Shown here: positions 1 to 7,359 of the stretch, piece after piece
Position numbering within the stretch: position 1 is the first letter of the stretch
Layout: every line of letters starts with the position of its first letter
Assembly: GCA_023401925.1 (NCBI GenBank)
Contig: JAEXDA010000003.1
Span: 1 to 64,000, forward strand
Direction of reading: 5' to 3'
From: Bacillota bacterium
GTDB taxonomy: Bacteria > Bacillota > UBA4882 > UBA8346
Length of the DNA stretch: 64,000 nucleotides
The notes under the pieces: model-generated
Databases searched by the model: none
Seen by the model: only the letters and a program-made list of their open reading frames with translations
What the model was told of the DNA's origin: nothing
Position numbers and translations under genes: made by a program

Positions 1-18
1 GAATGTGGTATACTTCAT
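1..18 (-). CDS. Start of a gene truncated by the window edge
   Basis: Only the first six codons (MKYTTF) lie inside the window. The ATG at 16-18 on the minus strand is preceded by an AGGAGG ribosome binding site at 27-32 with 8-nt spacing, so a real gene very likely begins here and leaves the window. Its product cannot be read. It matters because structured element copy 1 (112-311) lies in its upstream region on the same strand. Confidence 0.55.
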
Positions 19-111
19 ATTGTCAGCCTCCTTCGTTTTGTAGCTCTGTAATGAGCCTCTTCATTCTCATTATAACCTACGTGATAGCGAATGGAGTGCT
101 GGCACTTCCAT

Positions 112-311
112 TATGTCTCCCCCAATGATGCAATTTCGATAGTAGCTAATTCAGTGGGAGAGTAAGCGATGCCTTCGCTGTCAAGAATCTTTTTAGAGAT
201 CAACGAACCAGGGTTACCCTTCCACTCGAATTAGCAGTTTAAGTCCCTTCTCAGGGGAAGGACTCGCGTCCAATGGGACGCGCGGGTTAGGTCGCATTTA
301 GGCATCCTACA
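112..311 (-). ncRNA. Candidate structured RNA element, copy 1
   Basis: This 200-bp block is clearly related to the block at 46197-46399. Read on the minus strand it has a perfect CGCGTCC/GGACGCG hairpin at its 5' end, a CCTTCC/GGAAGG helix, a conserved loop around GTGGAAGG, and a closing helix TCTCCC/GGGAGA. A further hairpin follows. It ends about 95 nt before the ATG at 18. In copy 2 the CCTTCC strand reads CTTTCC, which still pairs by G-U wobble only if the minus strand is transcribed. The family is not recognised; a riboswitch-like leader or a small mobile RNA element is possible. Confidence 0.5.
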
Positions 312-359
312 ATTTTCATCAGTTCTTGTGCCCCAAATCATTAATCCATACAAATCAAA

Positions 360-1985
360 TCACTTATGGGCCCCAATGGTGACTCTCGAAAAGTCGATCA
401 AACCAACGGCGGAATAACGGACTCCTTTGACCCAGGGTTTGATGATATAAGGCCGGGTGTAAAAATAAATCGGAACCACCGGCATTTGGCTCATCAGGAG
501 TTTCTCCGCCTCGTGCATGGCCTGATACCGCTGTTTGGTATCGAGAGTCGTTTTGGCGGCGTCGATCAACTTGTCATATTGCGGGTTGGTCCAGCCGGTA
601 TAGTTGTTGCCATTGCCGGTAGCCCACAGATCCAGGAAAGTCATGGGATCAACATAATCCCCAATCCAGCTGGAACGGGCGATTTGGAAATTTCCTTCCC
701 TCCGGGACTGCAGGAAAACTTTGGATTCCTGGTTAACCAGCGTGGTGTTGACGCCCAATTTCTCATGCCACATCTGTTGAATCACTTCAGCAATTTGTTT
801 GTGGGTTTCATTGGTATTGTATAAGATTTCAATGGTCGGGAACTTTTTGATATCGGAATAACCCGCTTCCGCCAGTAACTTTTTGGCTTGAGCGACTGCA
901 TTATCGGCGAAACAAGCGCCGCCCACTTTACGGAACTCCGCTTTGGGACTGCTATCAGGTATCCCGTAAGGCACAAAACCAAGGGCCGGTTTTTCACCCG
1001 CTTTGGTGATGTATTTGACGATCTGCTCCCGGTTGATGGCCAGAGCCAAAGCTTTACGGACCCGCGGATCATTTAAGGGCGGTTTTTTGGTATTGAGCAT
1101 ATAGTAATAGGTGTTAATGGTGGCGCTGTACTTGACCATTCCCGCCGCTGACAACCGGGGAATCTCAGGCCGCGGCAACTCATCGGAAAGGTCGATTTGA
1201 CCGGTATCGAACATGGTTAAGGCCGTGCTTTGTTCTTCGATCGGATAGAAAACCAATTTTTTCAATTTGACGCGGCTCTTGTCCCAATAATTGGAATTAG
1301 GAGCGAATTCCAATTTATTATGGCGGGTCCAATCGGTCATTTTAAAGGGGCCATTGCCGACATAGGTTTCAGGGTTGCCGGTCCATTTGTCGGGATTGGA
1401 TTCAACCTTTTTCCGGTGCACCGGATAAAGGGCCGGGTTAATGGTTAAACCCAGGAAGTAACTGCAGGGAGAATTTAAAGTCACAACGAGGGTGTAGTTA
1501 TCTTTGGCATTGACACCGACCTGGCTGGCGTCTTTGATTTTACCGCTGTTGTAATCCTCGGCATTTTTTAAATAAAATAACGTGCTGGCATTGGGCGAGC
1601 CGGTGCCGGGGTTAAGCAGTCTCTTCCAGGCATATTCGAAGTCCTGCGCTGTGACCGGATCCCCATTGGACCATTTGGCATTTTTGCGCAGATAAAAAGT
1701 GTATGTTTTACCGTCCGGCGAGATCTGCCATTTCTCAGCCACACCGGGCTGGATGGCGTCCCCTGCGCCAAAAGTGGCCAATCCTTCAAAACAAGCGTAT
1801 TCGACTCTGAATTCCTCGATACTGGTTGATTTAGCCGGATCAAGGTTAGCCGGTTCAAGCGCCAGATTGTAGTTGAGGACCGCTTCCGCAGCGCCCCCAT
1901 TCTTGGCGGGTGATTTCGCAAATACAGCCGTACCGATTAACAAGGCTGCGATGATGGGCAGCCAAATCCATACCGATTTTTTCAT
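360..1985 (-). CDS. Oligopeptide ABC transporter, extracellular solute-binding protein (OppA-like)
   Basis: A 541-residue SBP family 5 protein that would bind oligopeptides outside the membrane and hand them to an Opp-type ABC permease. The N-terminus is a signal peptide (MKKS followed by a hydrophobic run). Family hallmarks are the early NLALEPANLDPAKS segment, KNAKWSNGDPVTAQDFEYAW near residue 110 and the YIGNGPF-like segment near residue 210. AGGAGG precedes the ATG. No permease or ATPase genes are adjacent, so it is an orphan binding protein here. It could feed the murein-peptide genes near 20-24 kb, but that link is speculative. Confidence 0.92.
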   Translation of the reverse strand: MKKSVWIWLPIIAALLIGTAVFAKSPAKNGGAAEAVLNYNLALEPANLDPAKSTSIEEFRVEYACFEGLATFGAGDAIQPGVAEKWQISPDGKTYTFYLRKNAKWSNGDPVTAQDFEYAWKRLLNPGTGSPNASTLFYLKNAEDYNSGKIKDASQVGVNAKDNYTLVVTLNSPCSYFLGLTINPALYPVHRKKVESNPDKWTGNPETYVGNGPFKMTDWTRHNKLEFAPNSNYWDKSRVKLKKLVFYPIEEQSTALTMFDTGQIDLSDELPRPEIPRLSAAGMVKYSATINTYYYMLNTKKPPLNDPRVRKALALAINREQIVKYITKAGEKPALGFVPYGIPDSSPKAEFRKVGGACFADNAVAQAKKLLAEAGYSDIKKFPTIEILYNTNETHKQIAEVIQQMWHEKLGVNTTLVNQESKVFLQSRREGNFQIARSSWIGDYVDPMTFLDLWATGNGNNYTGWTNPQYDKLIDAAKTTLDTKQRYQAMHEAEKLLMSQMPVVPIYFYTRPYIIKPWVKGVRYSAVGLIDFSRVTIGAHK

Positions 1986-2098
1986 CGAGCATTCCTCCTG
2001 GCCGTTAGGTGAAAGTATATGGAAAAACTTCTGTAAATTAAGTTTAAGCTTTTTTCGACACCCTAAATAAAAAACCTTTATATTTCTATTGGTAATTA

Positions 2099-2626
2099 TT
2101 ATTTCACATAGAATTCATTGATGATAATAAAAGGTTCGTGGTCATAGATGATGGAAAAGATAAGATATAATGTCAAGTCACACCCCTGATAATATTCTTG
2201 CCGAAAGGGTTCTCGAAAAGTTTCCTGAATGGGAAGCCAATATTCTCTCCCATCGGAATCCCGAATGAATATTTCATGTTGATATACATCATATATTCTT
2301 TTATGGTCAGGCAAAAAAGTTTTTTGGAATACTTCCAGCCCTTTTAAGTTCTTCTCAGAAAGCAGCCTTTCTTGATTCAAGTATGTTGCTTGAATCGAAA
2401 ATACCACCTGGGGATGGATTACAATATCAATATTATTCCGCCCGGTGGCCTGAGGCGGATTTTTGCCGACATTCCCATGTTCTTTTTCCATTTTACTATA
2501 TTCTTCATTGATTGTTGAAAGCGGATATTCCGCCGGATCAAAGGCTTGGGCGATCATTGGAAAACCAAAGCTAATAAGTAAAACAGCAAAGATAGTGATT
2601 CCAAACCAGGAAATTTTATACCCCAT
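2099..2626 (-). CDS. Secreted hypothetical protein
   Basis: A 175-residue protein not recognised. It starts at an ATG after AAGGAGG and has a clear signal peptide (about residues 1-29, ending near AQA). The mature part is mixed charged and aromatic, with one cysteine near the C-terminus (YYQGCDLTLYLIF). It has no obvious enzyme motif. It is a stand-alone gene between the OppA-like gene and the eroded DUF4279 gene. Function unknown. Confidence 0.7.
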   Translation of the reverse strand: MGYKISWFGITIFAVLLISFGFPMIAQAFDPAEYPLSTINEEYSKMEKEHGNVGKNPPQATGRNNIDIVIHPQVVFSIQATYLNQERLLSEKNLKGLEVFQKTFLPDHKRIYDVYQHEIFIRDSDGREYWLPIQETFREPFRQEYYQGCDLTLYLIFSIIYDHEPFIIINEFYVK

Positions 2627-2764
2627 CGAATAACCTCCTTAAAATTACCGCTAATCCCCTCGCCTAGTAAAATCAAACAACTCTTGCCCGCTCAATCTCG
2701 AAATCCCTGTAAGTATCGTCCTCTCCGCCATGATCACGCGCGGTGTATCCGGTAGTTCCTCGTT

Positions 2765-3438
2765 TCATTCATTCAAATCATTACCACTCGCATACAAATC
2801 AACATCCAATGTTATATTTAATTCAGACATCTTTTTGATAATATCTTTTTCAAGATGGATTCCCCACATTTGATCCTTGTAACCATAATAAGTGATAGCA
2901 ATTTCAACGGTTGCAATATCCGATAAAGTTATAATCGATTCCTTGCGTTGAATAAGAAAGTTAATAAGTTGTTTCAGCTTTTCTTCAACTCCCCTGTTTT
3001 TCTATTTCCAAGAGAAAAAACAAAACCACTATGATCATAAACGACAGAATGGGTAGGTCTTTTTCTTTCCCCTTTTTCCCATTGCCTTTGGGGCTTAAAA
3101 TTAATTTTTTCAAGCATCCTATCCAAACTATGGTTTTCCGAAACAACAACAAGTTCTACAACATTACCCGGAGACATTTCCATCCACAGGGGTTCAAAAC
3201 CATCTTCAATACAAATATAGACAACGAAATAAAAACTTTCATCTTTTACTGGAGAATAAACTGCAGCTTTGTTTTCTACTTCATTCATAAAAACATCTTC
3301 AATAAATGGCATATCATTCTTATAAACCAGTTCATGAACATGTAAAAACTGTTTCGTTAATTCAAAAGTAGGATTTAATACCTCTTTTATTGCAGCTTCT
3401 TTTATTATCATTTCATTCATGATCCGGTTCATCTTCAT
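2765..3438 (-). pseudogene. DUF4279 protein gene broken by a frameshift
   Basis: The minus-strand frame from 3438 reads through a DUF4279-like beginning (segments such as VVYICIEDGFEP and INFKPQRQWEKGER) to residue ~146 and then runs into a stop at 2974. In another frame the family's C-terminal part continues from about 2998 to a stop at 2765 (GVEEKLKQLINFLIQRKES, then IEIAITYYGYKDQMWGI-like and LNITLDVDLYASG). Adding one G to the GGGG run near 2993-2996 rejoins the frames. The intact protein would be about 225 residues. Either the gene is dead or this is a sequencing error. DUF4279 proteins are often associated with polymorphic toxin immunity; that is family knowledge, not seen here. Confidence 0.7.
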
Positions 3439-3645
3439 CTTCCGATGTATTGTCAGGGAAAAATTTATATATCACTTCTTCCGTTTTCATCTCCATAGAA
3501 CCTGAATAAACCGCGAATAGACCTCGGTTCCTGAATGGATATTTTTATCCAATGAAGAAAAGCAATCTAAAAAGTCAACAAATCTCCACTCAACTTTTTC
3601 AGGAGTTGGTTCACCGGATATAATACTCTCCAATAAGATTTTCAC
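3413..3645 (-). pseudogene. Remnant of a small gene upstream of the DUF4279 gene
   Basis: One frame starts at a GTG (3645) and reads 52 residues (VKILLESIISGEPTPEKVEW and on) to a stop at 3487. An offset frame continues plausibly as SGSMEMKTEEVIYKFFPDN and ends at 3413, overlapping the next gene's start. The two parts look like one former protein of about 75 residues split by a 1-nt indel near 3510-3530. Upstream, to about 3850, other minus-strand fragments with stops remain (for example VITEKGIGDSFKKDAIHCC). Family not recognised. Confidence 0.4.
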
Positions 3646-3860
3646 GGCATACTATTCCCATTTTGACTTTCGTTTCATCCGTTTTTTCACCCCAAAGCAG
3701 GAACGGAACTGTGCTACAACGTCCCCTTCCCAAACTCAACAACAATGGATGGCGTCTTTCTTAAATGAATCGCCAATACCTTTTTCCGTAATCACAAAGT
3801 TATGAATGCGAAGAGAGGGAAAAGTTGATTGCCGAAGTTTATTACAAAATTAGTTCCAAT

Positions 3861-3909
3861 AAAAAATAAGGCCCTCAATGTTGCCTTGTCCACCCGGACA
3901 GCAGGCCTT
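3861..3909 (-). terminator. Intrinsic terminator
   Basis: A stem AAGGCC (3868-3873) / GGCCTT (3904-3909) with an inner TGTCC/GGACA helix is followed on the minus strand by TTATTTTTT. It is positioned to end transcription from the hydrolase gene at 4148-4681. Confidence 0.6.
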
Positions 3910-3920
3910 ACTTCGCGACT

Positions 3921-4033
3921 GACCTAATGGGTGCATTACCGACTTTTATCCTATACGCGCACAATTTTGATCCGATACGGCATAAGTCGAATATAAAGTT
4001 TCAAAGTGTTTCTACGCCTCATTTTATATCCCC
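3921..4033 (+). repeat. Diverged ~110-bp direct repeat, left copy
   Basis: This stretch aligns with 5462-5573 over about 110 bp, sharing GTGCATT-CCG-CTT, TATCCTA, CGCGC, CTTCAAA/TTTCAAA and a TATCCCC end. The two copies lie in the same orientation and bracket the hydrolase and RDD genes. The open frame here (3927-4220 +) runs into the antisense of the hydrolase gene and is not taken as a gene. Confidence 0.55.
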
Positions 4034-4147
4034 AGGGCCGCAGGATGCGGGCGCATATATGAATGGCTTGTTTTCAGCTTTACCCTACTATGGACTAGGG
4101 AATTTTTCTTTCTTTGAAAAATTTGCAAAGATGATTCGATCTCCATC

Positions 4148-4681
4148 CTACTTCATGAATCTTTGTAAAACACCCTGTAATTTTTCTACTTTCGCAAATC
4201 GATTATTCCATATATTGTAATTATAATGTTCATATAAATCCTTTGCGGATATATTTCCGTTATTGAACGTTGTGTTCGTTTTCTCCGGGATAATTACTTC
4301 AAACCCTAACTCGAATGCAACTTTACAAGTTGAATCGATACAATATTCCGTTTGCATACCGGTCACGATTAACTGGGTGATACCTTTACCATCCAAATAT
4401 TCTTTTAAACGCGTCCCCTTAAAAGCCGAGTTATAATTTTTACGGATAACCGTTTCATTACCATTAGGCTTGATATCTTCGAAAATTTGCCACCCCTCTG
4501 AATGGGGTTCCAATTCGTCGCCGCTTTTGCCGTTGTGCTGAATATAAATTACTTCTACATTGTTTTCTCTGGATTTTTCAATTAATATCCTGATGTTACC
4601 GATAACTTCCTCCCTGGCGAAAGGTTTACCCAACACCAATGCAGTTTGAACATCTACAACCAAAAGAGCCGTATTTTTCAT
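4148..4681 (-). CDS. Isochorismatase-family cysteine hydrolase
   Basis: A 177-residue member of the isochorismatase-like hydrolase family, cytoplasmic, probably acting on an amide or ester bond; the substrate is unknown. The catalytic Asp is in LLVVDVQ (residue ~10), the Lys region is KNYNSAFKGT (~100), and the nucleophilic Cys is in TGMQTEYCIDST (~115). Length is typical. It lies between two copies of a diverged direct repeat and beside the RDD gene, with its own terminator downstream. Confidence 0.9.
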   Translation of the reverse strand: MKNTALLVVDVQTALVLGKPFAREEVIGNIRILIEKSRENNVEVIYIQHNGKSGDELEPHSEGWQIFEDIKPNGNETVIRKNYNSAFKGTRLKEYLDGKGITQLIVTGMQTEYCIDSTCKVAFELGFEVIIPEKTNTTFNNGNISAKDLYEHYNYNIWNNRFAKVEKLQGVLQRFMK

Positions 4682-4774
4682 TATTCCATCTCCTTATATC
4701 AACCCTATCTCATGTAGCTTCAAATCGGGAGCCAAGACACGACCCACCTTACTAAACTTAAACCAACAATCTCG

Positions 4775-5404
4775 TCATTTTTCCATTCGTTCGCGTATAT
4801 ATTCTTTCTTTACAACCAAGCTATTTGCTAAAATGTCGTGAAGCGCTTGTTTTTGTTTTGTAATACCTGCCAAGGCAAATCCTATACCTAAAACAAATCC
4901 TGATAAAATTTTACAGAAATGCCTTCCTGTAGCTTTACCGAAACGAATACGTTCTCCATTTGTATCAGTCACTTTAATCTTTAGCGATAGTTTACCAATA
5001 GTACCCTGTAACTGCGAACTTTCCATAAGACTAAAATATAGCCAAAAAATGATTATATAAAATAACCTAACTACAATCCCATAATCATTTATTAATTCTT
5101 CATCACTAAAGAACCCTGCAAAAATTAATATTACAACACTTGGGATAATTACTATCAAATAATCAATAAGAAACGCAGCAAAACGTCGCCAAAAACCAGC
5201 ATAGAAATTTGCTATCGAATTAACACTATCGTTTTCACCCATAGTATTTTGTAATTGACGTTCATTCATTAAACTTTTTTGACACTCTTCTTTTTTACAA
5301 AAATAATACTCTTCTCCATCAGTTAAACATTCTCGGCAGAAATATTCCCCACACGAATGACAAAAACTTAATACATCTTTTTCAGGATGGTTAGGGCATT
5401 TTAT
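4775..5404 (-). CDS. B-box-type zinc finger / RDD membrane protein, start codon apparently ATG changed to ATA
   Basis: The obvious ORF (5269-4775, 164 aa) holds an RDD domain with three or four membrane segments (FWRRFAAFLIDYLIV near its residue 30). The same frame stays open upstream to 5404 and encodes a B-box-like zinc finger: CPNHPEKDVLSFCHSCGEYF, then CRECL, with further Cys residues. A perfect AGGAGG at 5414-5419 sits 9 nt before the codon ATA (5402-5404), just where MKCPNHPE would begin. So the natural start seems to have mutated ATG to ATA, or ATA is used. The full protein would be 209 residues. B-box plus RDD fusions are a known architecture. If ATA is not used, the truncated form may start at the 5269 ATG. 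Confidence 0.75.
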   Translation of the reverse strand: MKCPNHPEKDVLSFCHSCGEYFCRECLTDGEEYYFCKKEECQKSLMNERQLQNTMGENDSVNSIANFYAGFWRRFAAFLIDYLIVIIPSVVILIFAGFFSDEELINDYGIVVRLFYIIIFWLYFSLMESSQLQGTIGKLSLKIKVTDTNGERIRFGKATGRHFCKILSGFVLGIGFALAGITKQKQALHDILANSLVVKKEYIRERMEK

Positions 5405-5461
5405 TCGGGAAAACCTCCTTTTTCGGGGGCCGCATGATGCAGCCTTGGTCCAAATCCGACG

Positions 5462-5573
5462 GGTATTAGGGATAACTCGTGCATTCCCGCCTTATATCCT
5501 AACTCGCGCCTATTTCGTATGAGCCGTATATGAAAACTTCAAAATTACTTCTGTGACTCGTTTTTTATCCCCA
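5462..5573 (+). repeat. Diverged ~110-bp direct repeat, right copy
   Basis: Partner of 3921-4033 in the same orientation. The repeats enclose the hydrolase and RDD genes, about 1.4 kb. No transposase is visible. Confidence 0.55.
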
Positions 5574-5613
5574 TCAAAGGCTCCAAAGTACTCTGTATCG
5601 AACCGCTATCTGT

Positions 5614-5740
5614 TTAGTTTCTGGTGTTAAATTCTTCATCAAAAAATATTCCCCATTTACCTGTAATTTCCTGCCTTCCATCCAATTTACTGGAAATATT
5701 AAAATTAAGCTGCGAAAAAAAATCATTCGTCAATATTTAA
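5614..5740 (-). pseudogene. Short coding remnant
   Basis: One minus-strand frame reads about 40 protein-like residues (NDFFSQLNFNISSKLDGRQ, then EITGKWGIFFDEEFNTRN) before a stop at 5614, with a stop just upstream and no start site. Probably the tail of a decayed gene. Family not recognised. Confidence 0.25.
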
Positions 5741-5916
5741 AAAAATTTTCCGTAAATCCATAAAATCATGGTAATCCTGTTTACGTTCTTTTCCTTAGAC
5801 CGCAGTATCGTTTAACCATGCTCGGTCAAGCATTGATAATAATTATTTTAACAATATAGGCTCTACAAATTTATGCCAATTCTTCGTGACTTAACTAAAT
5901 GGCAAATAAAACTCAC

Positions 5917-5965
5917 TTCCCCTCTCTCCAACATCCATATCATGCCATCTTCAGAGAGAGGGGAA
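5917..5965. repeat. Perfect 11-bp inverted repeat
   Basis: TTCCCCTCTCT (5917-5927) pairs exactly with AGAGAGGGGAA (5955-5965) around a 27-nt loop. There is no T-run and no gene within 300 bp. The rest of 5600-6080 shows nothing else convincing. Confidence 0.45.
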
Positions 5966-6081
5966 CGGCAACCATGTTATGATAACCGATAAGGATTTCT
6001 GAAGGGGTGAGTTGATAGACCTCCAACTTTGCTACGCGATCTTTATGAGCCTATTTATCCTCACACCCTATTAAAACCAAG

Positions 6082-6200
6082 GAGGCTGTCTAAAAAGCAA
6101 TTCAAAATCAATAAGAAATACAATATATGGCTTCATCGAATGGTTTGACTTCAATATATTGTATTTCTTTATCGTTAGAATTTACTTTTGGGACAGCCCC
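6082..6200 (+). mobile_element. MITE-like palindromic element, copy 1
   Basis: A 119-bp element with terminal inverted repeats GAGGCTGTC...GACAGCCCC and inner inverted repeats AGAAATACAATATAT / ATATATTGTATTTCT. The reverse complement matches 27311-27444 nearly base for base outside the central loop. It has no coding capacity. The ends resemble those of IS-derived MITEs (GGGGCTGTCCCAAAA type), suggesting movement in trans by a transposase not present here. Confidence 0.8.
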
Positions 6201-6349
6201 CTTCTTTGACTTCTTCCGACACTACTTCATCACCTTTTTCGTGACTTTGCGGTGCCAAAAAAATGCCGGAGTAAATCACGCAGGGTAGCGCTTTTGACCG
6301 TTCTTTTCTATTTACCCGATTTCTCTATTGAACCGATGAATAAACCCAT

Positions 6350-6600
6350 TTCAACGATTATTCTTTCATTCATCCAATTGTCCGGATCATTTTTTCAATT
6401 GGATTTTCCCATCAACCGATGATCAAAATCATTTTTGCAATTGTTTTTTTCCTTCAACCAATCGACCGGCCCATTTTTTCAATTGGATTTTCCCATCAAC
6501 CGATGATCAAAATCATTTCAGCAATTGTATCTCCAGCGGAAAATCCCATTCGCATTCCAACAATACTGATTTCAACCTTCTACCGATTGAATCCATTCCC
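6350..6600 (+). repeat. Short tandem repeat block, ~82-bp unit
   Basis: The segment ATTTTTTCAATTGGATTTTC followed by CCATCAACCGATGATCAAAA occurs twice (about 6389 and 6471) with near identity, in an 82-bp period. Degraded partial units containing CAATTG and ACCGAT flank it on both sides. It directly follows the stop of the 6602 gene on the minus strand. The plus-strand open frame across it is not considered real. Confidence 0.6.
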
Positions 6601-6601
6601 C

Positions 6602-7108
6602 TTAAAAATAGGCGGTAATGGAAAAGAACTCAAAAGTAGTAACATGCTCCTTGGTATCCGCATTGTACAAATACCCGACCGGCAAGAACTCCATACTCAA
6701 TTTAAGGTTTTGGGTAAAAACCGACCTGCCGGAACTAAAGGGGCAAAATCTTACCCCATAATATTGGGAATCCTTTTGATCAAGATTGGTGAGGTAAACC
6801 AAGGAAATGTTGGAGTGAAGCGATGCCTCCGGTTTCCCAAAAGTGTATTGCGGTTCCAGCGAAACAAGACGATCGGTGAAACTATCCGGCGCAATATCCC
6901 ATGCATATTTTACATTGAGCGCAATTTTAGGATTGAAACTAAAGGATGTGCCCAAGAATAAGTAGCTTCCGCCGCTAATATCCTTGGCTTTGGAAATGCT
7001 CTCCTGAAGCATTTGGATGCCGAAATGGTAGTCCTCGTCAACTGCAAAGGCCGGTGCCGCCCAGGCCAAAATCAAACACAAACCTAGGATCAGACTGGTT
7101 TTCTTCAT
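6602..7108 (-). CDS. Secreted putative beta-barrel protein
   Basis: A 168-residue protein. The start chosen is the ATG at 7106-7108, preceded by GGAGGT, giving a clean signal peptide (MKKTSLILGLCLILAWAAPA, cut near AFA). The mature part alternates polar and hydrophobic residues in short strands rich in Tyr, Phe and Ser, without Cys-based or enzymatic motifs, and ends in FFSITAYF. A C-terminal aromatic strand ending in Phe is a hallmark of outer-membrane beta-barrels. The family is not recognised; the barrel reading is inference. Confidence 0.6.
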   Translation of the reverse strand: MKKTSLILGLCLILAWAAPAFAVDEDYHFGIQMLQESISKAKDISGGSYLFLGTSFSFNPKIALNVKYAWDIAPDSFTDRLVSLEPQYTFGKPEASLHSNISLVYLTNLDQKDSQYYGVRFCPFSSGRSVFTQNLKLSMEFLPVGYLYNADTKEHVTTFEFFSITAYF

Positions 7109-7359
7109 TTTTTTACCTCCACTTTTAGTATCCCAAGCCGGATAACCTGTCGTTACCGCTGGAAAAACCAAGGGATTTCAATTTACAATAATTCTTTCCC
7201 CACCCATCAAATCCTGTTCCATATTTGTTTTTCGGATTACCGATTTTTACGGCGAAAAAAAACAGGCCCCAAAATAAGGGATCCTGCCATCATCAATGCC
7301 TTGACAAATTGTTTGTATACCCGGACAACTTTTCCGCAATACCTGTTACTCTATCCGGA

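Noticed and set aside
112..311. c-di-AMP (ydaO) riboswitch in the structured element on the plus strand
   Set aside because: CCTTCCAC-CGAA resembles a ydaO segment, but the conserved CAGCTAACCTCGTA part is missing and the G-U evidence favours the minus strand.
3927..4220. 97-residue plus-strand ORF
   Set aside because: It runs across the diverged repeat and into the antisense of the hydrolase gene, with no RBS and no protein-like pattern.
6419..6961. 180-residue plus-strand ORF
   Set aside because: It consists of tandem repeat DNA and the antisense of a signal-peptide-bearing gene.
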